From: Typhlomys cinereus
Taxonomy: Eukaryota; Chordata; Mammalia; Rodentia; Platacanthomyidae
Direction of reading: 5' to 3'
Length of the DNA stretch: 64,000 nucleotides
NCBI GenBank assembly: GCA_023101885.1
Contig: JALPQD010000935.1
Span: forward strand, 257,908 to 321,907
Positions 1 to 11,359 of this stretch are shown here, in pieces. The stretch's first letter is position 1, and every line of letters starts with the position of its first letter. Position numbers and translations under genes: made by a program. The notes beneath the pieces are model-generated. The model was not told the DNA's origin. It was given only the letters and a program-made list of their open reading frames with translations, and did not search any database.

Positions 1-429
1 TTATGCACTGTTGCAGTTCACCTGCATGGTTGCTGATAAACCACTATCAAATGGCTTAAGAGAACAAGGGGTTTATTTTCTCTTATGACTACTGGTTACA
101 GTTCTGTAATCCACTTGATGGGAGAGCACACACTAACTACCAGGCCAAGGGAACTGGCCACACCATCTCTACATAAGACTAGGAGAGGGATGATCCTTAT
201 TTGCCAGACCAGCATGTCTGGCCAAGTGTACACAAGGATGCCCACTCTCTCAACCAGCTCTCTGGATTTTATTCCAGGGCCTAATCCCACCCACCATGGG
301 CTGGGTCTTCCCCATCAACTAGACAATCTCCTGCAGGTTTGCTCTGAGCCTAACTCAACCACTAATTCTCTACAAATGTGCCCAGAGCTCAAACCCTCAA
401 CCATCAAGTTGCCACTTGTGCCTAACTGT
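1..429 (-). repeat. LTR-like repeat, family A (cut by window edge)
   Basis: Read on the minus strand this matches the copies at about 9.80 and 24.65 kb. All share a start near GTCAACTTGA, the phrase CCATGGTGGGTGG, a CTTGGCCA stretch, and an end with AATAAACCCCTTGTTC followed by a TTTATCAGCAACCATGCAGG string. The AATAAA close to the 3' end suggests an LTR of ERVL-MaLR type, but the family name is inferred. Open frames across it are chance. Confidence 0.65.
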
Positions 430-1904
430 GACATGCACCCATTTGTTTGGGAGGTCGAGAAGGTTCTACGGTGATACCCAAGCTGTCCAAATGGCTGCAC
501 TGAAGCATGACTCAAATAGTGTAGGGTGTGTTTTGCATATTGTCTCATTCTCAAAATTCTTTAAAGAGAGAGGGATGAAGAAGCAGAAGGCATGAGTCCC
601 GTCCTCGCAGCAATTACAATCTAGGAGAAAGACAGAAGTGGAGTATTCTGAGAAAATAACCTAGAACTCAGCATCACGCAGTTACTTCAAAGAAAACGAG
701 AACCCCTCTTGATACATCATTTACCCAAATGCGAAAATTGCCACCATGTTATCTGCATTCTAGAAGCATCCTTCACAGTACAAAGAGATCCCCTTAGAGA
801 TTAAACTCTGGACTATGTCAAAGGTTTATGGATAAATCATTTGCTACATATCTAAGAACCTCACGGGCAGAGACTCCTCAAGATGGAGTGTTGAGAGGCA
901 AGGCCAACTGAAGATCAATTGGAAATTACAAGAAGCATCACGGTAATTACAAAAAAAAACTAATGGGAAAAAATGATGGAAGTCATCAAAGTTTGCTAGG
1001 TATCAGTCCCACACATGCACGCCCGTAAAGTTACAGGATGGAAAAAAATCCATACATGACCCACAGCTTGGGTCAAATATCACAGGCATGCAATATTCAA
1101 TATTTCCTTGTCCGATACTGCTCCTCCACACACACACTGATTATTTGATGAATGGTACTTTTCAGAAAAGAGCCAACAGTATGTCACTTCCACCAGCGGT
1201 GTTACTATACAAAGAGTTTCAACTTTTGTGCCTTTGTTTAAGGGGGGAAAAAAAGCCTTTTAGAAAAAGTTTCTCATTAAAATGTAGGAAGATAAGCGTC
1301 TAAAAACTTAACTTGGAGCTCGCGTTCAAAAAGGGGGGAAAATCGCACAAAGCTTTTGGATTGAACACTGTACTTTTGTCCTATGACGGTGTGGCAAACT
1401 TTGAGAATTTTCTTGAAACACCTGAAGCGTTCTTTGCTTGCTGGATGGGTGGGCAAGGAAAGGAAAATAACAGAAAGAAGAAAGGATTTTCCATGTGCTT
1501 TGCTGCGGTTTGGTCGGGTCCCAGGCAGAGGCAGTTCTGCCAAGGTAATTAACAATTCTGGCTTTAAAAAAAGTGGAAGTGGATTATCTAAAGGGCAGGC
1601 TGCTCTTTAGAGGGAAGGTGGTATCTAAGGTGTGGCAGCAGCATGGTGGCCACAGATGTTACACAGAAATGCGTGGGTCAGGAATCCACTCCCGATTGTC
1701 TGAAGAGGGTCAGATGGAAATGCTAGTGGCCTGCACTTCCAGCCCTGGGAAAAGAAGTGAGCGGGACGGACGCACCAGAGCTAGAGAGCATGTCCTAAAG
1801 TAACACGACTGGATTTTCCACCATAGTCCCCTAACATGGTCCCCTAACAACCACTTCCAAATTCTAGTAAAAGCCAGAAGTTCTAGTCTTCATGCAAATT
1901 TTCT
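430..1904. other. Unique or unrecognised non-coding sequence
   Basis: No gene, clear repeat or RNA gene was seen. The stretch is A-rich with short homopolymers. Positions about 1715-1755 weakly resemble the body of the local SINE (CTTCCAGCCCTGG), so a degraded fragment may be present. Open frames of 75-92 codons overlap on both strands and show no recognisable domain. Confidence 0.5.
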
Positions 1905-2107
1905 TGTTTTTTTGGGGGGGTGGGGGGATATATGTGTATGTGTACAGGTATATGTACAAGAGGGCGTGTCCCTGTGGATGCTCAAGGGTGACATCTGCGA
2001 TCGTCCTGGTTTGCTCTACCTCCTTATCGCTTTGTTCTGGGGTTTCCCAGGTTCTGCCTTCCAGGACCCTGAGCATTTTTGGGTGGGATCTGGGATCCAA
2101 ACTCATT
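1905..2107 (-). mobile_element. tRNA-derived SINE (B2-superfamily-like), head missing
   Basis: On the minus strand the sequence carries the body of the family common here: a GATCC block, a TGGAAGGCAGAACCTGG-like block, TAGAGCAAACC and a degenerate CA tail. The tRNA-like head is absent, so this is a partial copy. A second, more complete copy in the same orientation follows immediately. Confidence 0.65.
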
Positions 2108-2124
2108 AGGCCAATTTTTTTGGA

Positions 2125-2388
2125 GGGGAGAGGTTAATAATGTGTGTGTATGTTTGTGTGTGTGTTAGAGGGTACTGTGTATTCCTGTGGAGGACCAAGG
2201 GTGACTTCGGGAATCATCCTGGATTGTTTCTACCTCCTCTTGGCTTCTCTCTGGGATTTCCAAGGCTCCATCCACCAGGGTCAAAAGCTGTTTCTGCCTG
2301 GCATTTTTATGTGAGATCTGAGATCCAAACTCAGGACCTTCTGCTTGTAAGACAGATTCTTAATCCCTGGGCCATCTCTCCAGCCCAA
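2125..2388 (-). mobile_element. tRNA-derived SINE (B2-superfamily-like), near complete
   Basis: The plus strand ends in CCATCTCTCCAGCCC, the reverse complement of the tRNA-like head. Before it come GACCTTCTGCTTGTAAG, GAGATCCAAACTCAGG and GGGATTTCCAAGG, and a TGTGTGTG tail lies at the left. This order matches the copies at 17.1, 18.8 and 46.2 kb. Confidence 0.75.
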
Positions 2389-2436
2389 TTTCTTGGTTTT
2401 TAAATACTGGTATTTAAAACTGTGGAGTGAGTTTAT

Positions 2437-2437
<1 letters not shown>

Positions 2438-2473
<36 letters not shown>
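2438..2473. repeat. (TG)n microsatellite
   Basis: About 18 uninterrupted TG units. It adjoins the CA-rich 3' tail of the minus-strand B4-like element to its right and probably arose from that tail. Confidence 0.95.
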
Positions 2474-2474
<1 letters not shown>

Positions 2475-2780
2475 CCATGCACGTCCAGGTGCATGTACAG
2501 CATTGCATGTATGTGCACATGCCTGAGCAAGCCAAAGGACCACCGCAGGCACCCTTCTCAAAAGCAGACCCCCTTGTTTTTCTGAGGCAAGCTCTCTCAC
2601 CCACCTGAAACTCCCCAAGGCAGACAGACTGGCCGGCCCACAATCCTTCTTACCTGCACCTCCCCAGCGCTGGGATTCCAAGCCTGAACCACCGTCAGCG
2701 TTGTGACTTGAGTTCTGGGGACGGAACGCTGGCCTCGTGCGTGCAAGGCCAGCGCTTCCCTGGGTTTTCTTCCCGGTCTT
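2474..2780 (-). mobile_element. B4-like SINE
   Basis: On the minus strand an ID-like segment (GCTTGCACGCACG-type) leads into a B1-like segment (the plus strand shows CCCAGCGCTGGGATTCCAAG) and then a CATGCACATACATGC-rich tail. ID head, B1 middle and CA-rich tail is the B4 layout. The copy is diverged. Confidence 0.5.
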
Positions 2781-3831
2781 AGAATTCACCTTGAAGCGAT
2801 CTAATCTCATTACTGACGCTTGGCCATCGTCATCTACATCCTGGACTCTAGCTCCCAAACATCGTGGGGGAGAGGACATAGAAGGATTCTTCCATGCATG
2901 CAGGACTCCATAATCCTGGCCTCAGATTCCCTCATGAAGGTAGAAATAATCCCCAGCCAGGAAAGGGGAGGGACATCACAACCCACCCTGCCTATGCCTC
3001 TCAGGCCCTGGGAAGCATATACATACAAGATGTTAAAGACTGGGCCCCCATATCTCTTCCTCTTCCATGCTCTCTGCTTCCACCCCACACACACCCCCAA
3101 ACTCAGGAGTCAGCCCTAGGTGCTGGCTTTCTATGCTTTCTGACTTGGGTTCACTGAATTCTTTTTTTCCCCTAATCTCTAGAGTTATCTTTGGCAAGAG
3201 AAATGAAGGTACCCCTCTAGCTAGTTCTTGTCCTAGTTTCAAATAGAGAGGTTCAGGTTTTTTCTCACCAAAGAACAACCTAGCAAAGGAAGGACAAGGA
3301 AGAGACACTTCCTACACTTCATATATACCCTTCAAATAAAACAGAAATCAAAACGAAAACTTCCCTCTACTGAGACCAAATCATCCAAGTGCCTCCAACT
3401 GGCAGGTGTCAGGAGAGACGTACCCTTCAGACAGTTTTGACAAGCATGAATATTTTGTCTTGTTGTGAAGATATTTTTAATTTGACCCACAGGGGTTACA
3501 TGCACCCTTTTGACTCAACACCCTACCACTCCCATTCGTCCAGAACTTAAAGAGGCTCCTTGCTTGTGGCCAGCCTACCTTCAGGAATCATGCCTCAGAG
3601 ATGACTCGGTGTGTTCTCGGCTCCTCTGTTTACTTCTTGTAAAAGAAACCAGTCTCCAGATGGACACTCTGCAGTCGCAGAGCATTTGAAGAAGAAATAG
3701 ACCTACTATATGTGTGGCTGTACCAGACAGTGAATAAGAACACAGGTGACATCAAAGGCCTTAAGATCACTGTGGAGGACACATGGATAGGTGATACATA
3801 TATAGATACACACATGCATGCATATGTATAT
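2781..3831. other. Unique or unrecognised non-coding sequence
   Basis: Mixed-composition DNA with no recognised repeat, exon or RNA gene. It ends in an ATGCATGCATATGTATAT alternating stretch at 3812-3832. Open frames up to 99 codons overlap on both strands without any domain. Confidence 0.5.
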
Positions 3832-4206
3832 ACTGTGCTAGTTAGATAGGTAGATGTCAGCTTGACAATTGAAGGCTTGGCTCTGGGTACATATGTGAAG
3901 AGTTAGTACTGAGTTTTAAGCCCTGAGCAAGCCTGTGTAAGAATATCTAATTGATGTGGAAAGACTCAGCCTGTGGTAGGTGAGATCAATCCCTGGGCAG
4001 GAGGACAAGATAGAGGGCAAGGGGGCTGGAAATTCGTGCACAGGTAGACTGGCGAGTCTTCCGTCTCTCGGCTCTTCCTGTGGATATGTCACGGCTCCAG
4101 ATGTTGGTACAGACTCTCCTGCCATGCTGAAGAAGTACACTAAGAATCTTAAACGCTTCCTTCCATAAGCTGCCTCTGTCAGACGTGCTGCACATCAACA
4201 AGGAAA
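3832..4206 (+). repeat. LTR-like repeat, family A
   Basis: It begins CTGTGCTAGTTAGATAGG and continues ATGTCAGCTTGACAATTG, then CCTGGGCAGGAGGACAAGATAG and a GGTACAGACTCTCCTGCCATGC block seen in the other family A copies. The 3' part, including the AATAAA region, is degraded. Confidence 0.65.
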
Positions 4207-4275
4207 GGAGACAAGACGCTGCCCCTTGCTGGCCTGTGACCTGCATGTATCACACTGCGTAGCCGTCACTCCTCG

Positions 4276-4858
4276 GCTACTGTGATAAAACCCTCTGATT
4301 CAACCGGCTTGCAGAAGGCTTGTGGTTCCAAGGGGGACAGATGTCAACTATGCTGGGGACACATGGCCTTGTGGGAGGCTGGCTCATGTCACTACAGTCA
4401 TCAGCAGAAGAGAGGAAGAAAGGGATGGAGGGAGAGCGAGGAGAGGAAGGGAGAAAGGAGAGGGGGAGGGGAGAAGAGTGAGGAAGAGAAAGAGAGGAAG
4501 GATAAAGAGAGAGGGAGAGAGAGGAAGGAAAAGGGAGAGAGGGAAGGAGAGGGGGAGAGAGAGGAAGAGACGGCAGGAGAGAGAGGGGAAAAGAAGAGGG
4601 AAAGATGAAGAGAAGAGAGAGGGGAAGGCACACAGAGCAAACGTGGACGAGAGATGAGGGAGAGAAAAAGAGGAGATATGGAAGCAAGAGGGGGAGAAAG
4701 GGGAACCGAGTTACCAAAACCTCAAGCCCCGCCTCCAGAGGCGCACTTCCTGCAGCGGGGCTCCACCTCCTGAAGGTCCCCTGGCCTTCAGAACAGCTAC
4801 CAGCTGGGGACCAAGTGTCAAAGCACACTATGGGGGACGGTTCCCGCGCACACCATGC
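4276..4858 (-). repeat. LTR-like repeat, family B, split by a polypurine expansion
   Basis: The ends match the minus-strand copies at 20.73 and 44.05 kb. The left end has TGTGATAAAACCC and GTGGTTCCAAGGGGGACAGA. The right end has ACCTCAAGCCCCGCCTCC, GGGGCTCCACCTCCTGAAGG and CTATGGGGGACGGTTC. Between them lies about 300 bases of polypurine DNA that replaces the short GA-rich segment at that point in the other copies. Confidence 0.65.
4404..4703. repeat. Polypurine (GGGAGA/GGAA)n tract
   Basis: About 300 bases almost wholly A and G on the plus strand, with irregular AGAGAGG, GGAAGG and GGGAGAG units. It sits inside the family B element. Open frames across it (up to 196 codons on the minus strand, Ser/Leu/Pro-rich) are composition artefacts. 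Confidence 0.95.
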
Positions 4859-5494
4859 GGCGCACAATACCTGCTTCTATGGCAGCCAGCACTGCCCTGC
4901 GTGAATGCTACTCTGCGTGGACGCCACCCTGCGTAGACACCGCTCTGCATGGTGCTAGCAAGGCTTAGAGGTGGGTCTGTGCCTCCTGGGCTGGCACCCC
5001 GCATGGTAGCTGGAAATCTCCTGGGTACAGCTACTCATGGCCTCTCTGACATCCCATGACACAGGGCCACAGGCCTGACCATAGGAAGCTTCCCTCATAT
5101 CTCCCCCTCAGCCTTTGCACCTGCGGTTCCATTTGCATAGACACCCGGCCCCAAGAGCATTTCACATGGCTCTGATTCCTTCTGTGATAGGATTTCCTCT
5201 CCCACAACGCCCCCAATAGCTCAGACACCCCCTTAGCCACACTGCTCACACCACCAGGTCTCCCCTCTCCAGACCCTCTGCCCATCGCTCAATGGTCTGC
5301 TCACCCTTTAAATGACACCTTCAAACCCCAAAAGCAGAAAGCTCAGCCTCCAGGGTCCCCTGTGCCTGTCGCAGGGTCCCTTGAGACCATCTCCTACACG
5401 GAGACGTGGACGCTCAGTTGAGGAAATATATCCGGCAAGCGATGGATTTGTTTAAATGAGCATGGGGATTATCCCAGCAGAATGCTGGTTCTAT
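4859..5494. other. Unique sequence with a 16-bp tandem at its left end
   Basis: Unrecognised, moderately GC-rich DNA with no exon or RNA gene. The left end carries a short tandem array, given separately. An 84-codon minus-strand frame at 5031-5285 lacks recognisable features. Confidence 0.5.
4895..4958. repeat. 16-bp tandem repeat, 4 units
   Basis: Four consecutive 16-base units start at 4895, 4911, 4927 and 4943, each beginning C(C/T)CTGCRTG or CTGCGTAG. Unit length is constant while the right half of each unit varies. It is short and degenerate. Confidence 0.75.
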
Positions 5495-5757
5495 GGGAGG
5501 AGTGAATCACGCATGTGCACGCGCGTGCAGGAGCATGTGCACAGGAGCACGTGCATGTGGAGGTTGGAGGATCTCCTGGCATCTTGCTTCTCTGACTGAC
5601 TTGCTCACTTCACTTGGTCCTCCAGCTCCCATCTCACCTCAGGAGCACTGGGATTACAGATGTCTACAGCGTCAACTTTTTATGGGCATCAAACTCAGAT
5701 CCTAGGACATGTGCACGGCGCTGGAGTCATCTGACTGCCCCCCACCCACCCACCATC
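5495..5757 (-). mobile_element. B4-like SINE
   Basis: The left side is a GCATGTGCAC-rich tail, the middle reads CTGGGATTACAGATGTC (reverse B1-like core) and the right side has CATCAAACTCAGATCCTAGG with CATCTGACTGCC, an ID-type head in reverse. It is diverged from its presumed consensus. Confidence 0.5.
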
Positions 5758-6340
5758 ACCTTTAACCGTTCCCTATGTCCAAGTGATCTGGAAAATTTTT
5801 ATTCTGAAAAAGAGTAATATGAGAGTGCAGTTTCAAATAGATAGTAAAACAGGAAATCGTAGGTCAGAAAAAAAAAATCCGAGGGGGGGTGAACAGGGCA
5901 GGTAGTTTTACCCAAAGGATATCAAGATCTAAGAAAGAAAAGACTGTCTGATCAGAATCACGTATCTAGTAGATAAAAATACACAGCCTGGTATCCCGTT
6001 GGGAAGCACAGACATCCTCTGGTCTCAGGCTCCTTAAAACGGAATGTTAGGAAGTAATTAAGCTGGTCATCCACGGCAGCCTCCTCTGTCTTTTCCTCTG
6101 GACGGGAGACAGTCCTACCCTCTAGGCAGAGACAAATCCTCTTTGAGAGATTCAACAAAAATGCAAAACAGCTCTCCCAAAAAAAGGATCAAGATTCAGG
6201 TGTGGGAAGTTTTCCAGTACAAGCAGTGAGAAACGGACATCGAAAACTAGAAACACAGCGCTGGTTTCTGGAATGACCCGACACATGTCTCTTAGAGAGT
6301 CCAAGGCTTGGACTCAGCCTGGGAGGGGTTCATAGAGGTT
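5758..6340. other. Unique or unrecognised non-coding sequence
   Basis: AT-leaning DNA with an A run near 5870 and G7 near 5884. No gene, SINE head or LTR-like signature was found. Confidence 0.5.
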
Positions 6341-6965
6341 TGAGAGGTGGACGCCCATGATCTGCGCCTCCGTGGATTCACAGATTTCTTCAGTAATTTC
6401 AAAGACGGCGTTTATCATCATGGAGGTGGGAGGGGGTGAAGTTTCTTTCCAACTTTCGCTCCTCTGCATGGAGCATGCTCACCAAGCCGGCAAGGGCTTT
6501 GTCTTTAATACTTGTTCAAATGAAGACAGATACTGAGGTGAATTTCCCGTCCGGAACAATCAGGGAAAATTCATTTCTTTCCATTCCTTTAGTATTTCCC
6601 ATAATTCACTCTGATTGCTGTGTCTAGGCAGCAGAGGATAAAAACGCCTGTAAAAGGGGCTTTTAAACTCTTAGTTGTTTGCAGAATATTAGTAACACTA
6701 TAAAAAGTTTATGTTAATTAATGCTGCGTTTTAATAGATTTCCTGGAAGTTTGTAACTGTGTACTATAAAGGCTTTCAAGAAAATGTATTATATAGTGGT
6801 TATCATAAACTCCAAAGCAGTTCGAATATTCCTTTTATGTCTCAATAACTTCTCCCCCAAAGTTACAGTATTTAAAAGATTCAAATGCAGAAATAAAAAA
6901 GGGGAAAAAATTCTTTCCCTCCCAGGGAATATTTTATGTCTCTCATCGTGATCTGTCTAATTTCT
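6340..6965. other. AT-rich repeat-free block, candidate conserved element
   Basis: Over 600 bases with no microsatellite or recognised repeat, rich in TAAT/ATTA and TTTAA words (for example GTTAATTAATGC near 6714). The texture is that of many vertebrate non-coding enhancers. Conservation is inferred, not shown. Confidence 0.3.
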
Positions 6966-7572
6966 CGGCAACAGTCCCCCAGAGCTCCCTTACTTCCAGA
7001 AAGCAGCCCGCACACCCCATCCATTCTGTTGGGATAGACAGGACAAGGATACCAGATAACAGGGAATGGATCTTCCTTCCTCCCCAGGCCTCTCTCTAGA
7101 TGCGGAACTCTGTGTCATTATTTAAACCTTCCACTTGCGGCAAGAACGATCGCTGGCAGTTCAGAGAAACCCTGGTTTTCCTATCCAGCAGGCAGACCAA
7201 AAGATAGTTTGATTCCAAGAACTTCAAGAACCATCACATCCAAATTAAATGTCGGCATGTGGATTTGGGACGTTACACTTAAACTCCCCAGTGCAAGAAG
7301 CCTGGGGATTGTTTTCCAGGTGACGCATGAGGCGCTGGCGTCCCCCTCCATCCTGAAGCTTGGGAGCCTAGCGTGCGGGCTGGAAGCGCTATTTCTTGCC
7401 AAGGTAAACAAGGATTTTTCTTGTAACTTTCAGGAATGGAAGCTTCTTCATGCTTGAAAGTGGGAAAACTTCTGAGACGGGAATAGCGACTTTATTAAAG
7501 AGTTAACGCCAAGGAAATGTCCTATCAGTCTTTCAATATAGCCACCTGGGCTCTAAAGAAACACACAAGATC

Positions 7573-7573
<1 letters not shown>
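6966..7573. other. Unique non-coding sequence
   Basis: No gene or clear repeat. Overlapping open frames on both strands at 7181-7457 have no recognisable product. Confidence 0.5.

Positions 7574-7624
<51 letters not shown>
7574..7624. repeat. (CA)n microsatellite
   Basis: About 25 perfect CA units, one of the longest uninterrupted dinucleotide runs here. Confidence 0.97.
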
Positions 7625-7626
<2 letters not shown>

Positions 7627-8544
7627 CCTTCTCCGTGTTGCTTGTGCTTTGCCGCATTTGGAAGGGCCTGGGAAGCCACACACCTCTTACTTCTCTGAGT
7701 TCCTCAGTCACAGTTATGAATCTATCTCAGGTCACAATACCCATCAGCATCTGCATTATATTACCCTCAATCTCTCCTCTAGGGAGGAAATCTGCTTCCA
7801 GAACTCTTGAGCCCGCTGCTGGTTTTGCCATCAAAACCCAGATCTTCCCCTCCAGGACTTCAAGAGATTCTTACAGCATTTCACAATAAGGAAAATCCAT
7901 TTGTGTGTGTGTGTGTGTGCGTGTGTGTGTACATGTGCACACATGTGTGTGTGCATGCAGGGGTGTGTAGAGGTGTATACCTACATATCTGTGTTCATGA
8001 ATACGCACACAATGTGTGCATGGATGGGTGCGTGGGTGCGGGCATAGATGTATTTGTGCATGTGTGTGTGCATATGTGTGTGTTCGCATGTGTGCATACG
8101 GAGTGTGCTGATGACTCTGCTAGTTAACAGAGCGTCCCCAACAGGAACAAGTGAACAATTGCAGGTAGCAAATGCTCAAGGAGGCGATGGAAGCTCTAAA
8201 GTCAAGCACCTCGTTCTTGATACATGGAGACAGCGGTAAGGCAGCCAGAGTCTCCGCTTACTGGGGGCCCAGGATGCCCGACCCGTGAGATGTTCCGTGC
8301 TCTAGTCAGCAGGCACATCCTGGGTGAAAGGGGAATGGATTCCCCGTGCTCTGAAAGCAGCACATTGACATTGACAATGGGGGGACTTCAGAAAGAAACG
8401 CTGAGCCTCCAAGGAAAGAGACTTTATAGCAGTTATGTTCAGTCCTGCTGTGACACATCACCTGGAAAAAACAAATCTCCATGGCGAAACCCTGGGACCA
8501 CGAGGGCTCTCAATCCCTCTCTGACACCCTCTTACCCCAATGTG
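7625..8544. other. Unique sequence with a TG-rich cryptic repeat
   Basis: From about 7900 to 8105 the plus strand is a degenerate TGTGTG/CATG alternation, giving Cys/Val-rich false open frames. The rest has no recognised gene or repeat. Confidence 0.55.
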
Positions 8545-8715
8545 TAACTCTCCCTCTGTCTGCTTACCTTCTCTCTCCTTCCCTTCTCTCCCCAATCTTT
8601 CTCTCTCTTTTTCTCTCCTCCTCTCTCATTTTCTCCTCTGTCCCCTCTCCTCTCTCTTCCTTACCCTTTTCTCCCCCTCTCTTCTCGTCTCTTGTCTCTT
8701 CTTTTTTCATACAAA
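8545..8715. repeat. Pyrimidine-rich (CT)n-like tract
   Basis: About 170 bases of C and T with CTCTCTCC and CCTCTC units on the plus strand. The open frames here are low-complexity artefacts. Confidence 0.85.
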
Positions 8716-9802
8716 CTCCAAATTTTTACAAACGCCACTTTAAATCCAAACCTTACAGACTTCATTTAACCATTTGCCAAGAGGAATCCCCTCTCCTGCT
8801 CCCCATCCCGCCTCCCATGCCCAAAACAAAAATACAGGAAGCTGATTGAAAGCGTGTTTTCCACCCCCTTGCCTCCTCCCAAGAGGGGGCTTCCGGGTGG
8901 CGTCCGCGCAGGGCGTTTCTCCTGCAGATCCTCAAGGAAGAACCAGATACTGAAGGCAAACGCAGCCCGAGGAAAAAGTCTATAAAGATTTCTCGCTTTC
9001 CTAATCCCTTCTCTCTAATGTCTCTTTGTAAATTTGTCAGATGGGAATGAAATTGCCTCATAACTCTCCAGACGTGGAGAACATCTCTGAAGAAAATTAC
9101 GTACTTGTCAAAGCAAGGGTGAATTTATGTTGCTGCTCCCGAGATGTGATTTTGTTCCGTCTATTTCCTTTGTGCACATCAGAGCAACCAGAGACACACA
9201 CACTCACACACACACACTCACACACACACACACACCAAAAAAAAAATCTCGTTTATGGATATTTTTTCACACTAGTGCATTTTTTTTGCTTCTATTTTTC
9301 CCCTTTGTTTTCTTATCCCCCCTCCTTTCATCTCTATTTATTGCCTGCGACAGTCCCGTGCAGCAACGCTCTGAGTATCTCAGCAGTGATTTCTACCAGA
9401 CGGGAGCCGTTCCAACAGGCACAAAGATGATTTCCCCGTGGAGGAGGCTGAGAGGTGTGGGTTACATTTCCGAGTGCTGCCCGACACTGGCCGGGGACGC
9501 CTGGGGTGCAGAAGTCTTGTTACGACTGCTTCTAGCCAGCCACGTGCTTCCCGAAATTAAATTCTTTCCCCGGCTAGCCCTTCCAGCACTTTGTCTTCTG
9601 CATTTAGAAGCCCGAGAATGTTGGGGGCCTGGCTTCAAACCCAGACGGGCCACACAAAACAGAGGGCCACTTCTGAGCCTCGAGTTTCTCGTTTGTCCAT
9701 TGGAATTCTTTCACATCACCAGATGATTACAAGGGATCAAAAATCAAACTCCCAGGGAGACCAAAGTCATCCAGTGCACTAAGAAATCAGGAACTCTGGT
9801 GT
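8716..9802. other. Mostly unique sequence
   Basis: It contains a short imperfect CA tract at about 9198-9234. Positions 9010-9180 are repeat-poor and could be conserved non-coding DNA. The 199-codon frame at 9127-9726 runs through the CA tract and polyT and has no recognisable domain. Confidence 0.45.
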
Positions 9803-10215
9803 CATAGATACAGGTGTCAACTTGATGGTTGAGGGTTCAAATTCTGGACACATTTGTAAAGAATCAGTAGTTAACTTAAGAGATTGTCTCTGATGGAAAG
9901 GCCCAGGCTATGATGGGTGGGACTTGTCCCAGGGCAGGTGAATAAGATGGAGGGAGCGGGTTAAGACAGTGGACAATCCTTCTGTACACTTGGCCAGACA
10001 TGCTGTACCATCAAGTAAAGATTATCCTTATCTCAGCTGTCATATGGACATGGTGTGGTCAGTTCCTTTGACCCTTGATGTTGGTGTAGAACTTCCTGCC
10101 AAGCTGGACAAGGAACTGTTACCAGACTATCTTAAGAGAAAACAAAACCCTTATTCCCTTAAGACACTTAGTCATGAATGTATCTGCAACAAGCAGGTTA
10201 ACTTCCATGCCTCCT
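9803..10215 (+). repeat. LTR-like repeat, family A
   Basis: It starts with ATACAGGTGTCAACTTGATGG, then GGCCCAGGCTATGATGGGTGG, TACACTTGGCCAGACATGC and CTGCCAAGCTGGACAAGG, and ends near AAACAAAACCCTTATTCCC with a CAACAAGCAGGTTAACTTCC remnant. The layout matches the copies at 1-429 (reverse), 13.06-13.44 (reverse) and 24.65-25.07 kb. Confidence 0.7.
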
Positions 10216-10524
10216 CCCTGCCAAGTCAGAAAAACCTTGTTTCTGCCTCCTGCTTTAGTGACATCAGCAGTTTTTTCGGGTGCTCTGCTGCCTCAGTTTC
10301 TCCATCTGTCTCGTGGCACTAACACCGTGTGATAGAGCTGCTCAGAGTACTGGGAGCACCTAACAGTGGGTTTAGTGCTTGCCTGGCACAAGTATCTACT
10401 CACATCTCTTCCCCTTGAGAGTCTGTTTGGCTCTCTGCTTAGGTCATTCTGCTTGCTGCTGTGAAGACGGAGCAGCAAGAGCAACTAAGGGTAGAATCCA
10501 GAGCTCACCCATATTGCTAGTTTA
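10216..10524. other. Unique or unrecognised non-coding sequence
   Basis: No gene or repeat recognised. A 117-codon frame at 9969-10322 is mostly inside the neighbouring LTR-like repeat and is not a gene. Confidence 0.5.
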
Positions 10525-10698
10525 GCCCCAACATGCTCCAGGAACCCCCTTGTTTCTGCCTCCTAAGGGCTGGGATAGAAGGCCAACTGCTACACTCATT
10601 CAGCTTTTGCATGGGTGTCGGGGATTCAAACTCTTGACCCTGAGTCCTCAGGCATACACAGCAAGCTTTTTATCCACTGAGCCACGTCCCCCGCCCAT
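10525..10698 (-). mobile_element. SINE fragment, B4/ID-like
   Basis: The plus strand has CTAAGGGCTGGGATAGAAGG (reverse B1-like core), then GGGGATTCAAACTCTTGACC and TATCCACTGAGCCACGTCC, the reverse of an ID-type head. It is old and diverged. Confidence 0.45.
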
Positions 10699-11359
10699 GT
10701 GCCTTATTTTTAAATCACACTTTATAGATGTGATTTATGAAAAAAGAAAATAGATTAAGGATTTCGTCCAATTCATGTATTCAATGGGAGTGAACCACTA
10801 GGGGTCTCTCTGGTGAGCAAAAGGGGATTATTTCATGTCCTGGCTCCATGACCTCTAACATCCAACTTTGCACCTGAAGGTCAGGGGCAGCATGTAGCTG
10901 GAAACCAGGTAGGAAAAAGTCCCCCCTGCATCCCAGGAGGGTCTTACAGATGAGTCATCATTATCATCACCTATGATCCTGTGAAGATAGTAAACAAGTC
11001 AAAATTTCATAATACAATGAGCCCAGTTATACATTTCAGGAAAACAGCCCATGTCACGTGAATGCCAAGGTAGACGGGCAGGGAAGGCTTCTCCCAACAA
11101 TGGGGTGGGGGGTACAGATACAATTTTACTTTCCTTTAATCGCATAACATGACAGCATTGAGGTGATTCTAAGACTCTGGGAAGTTCTACCTGACCTGCC
11201 CCCCAAATCTGTTTCCTCTGCTGTTCTGAGAGAAACCGCCATTGTTTATTACTCCCTAGTTTACCAGCCCCCCAAATATCATTACAATGTCCGCACCATG
11301 ATGTATGGACGGTTGTTACCCTGTTAATGGATAAAAAAAAAAAAAAGATTTAAGTACTT
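10699..11359. other. Unique non-coding sequence
   Basis: No gene or recognised repeat. An A run lies at about 11333-11345. Confidence 0.5.

Noticed and set aside
9127..9726. 199-codon plus-strand frame
   Set aside because: It crosses a CA microsatellite and T-rich DNA. No domain seen.
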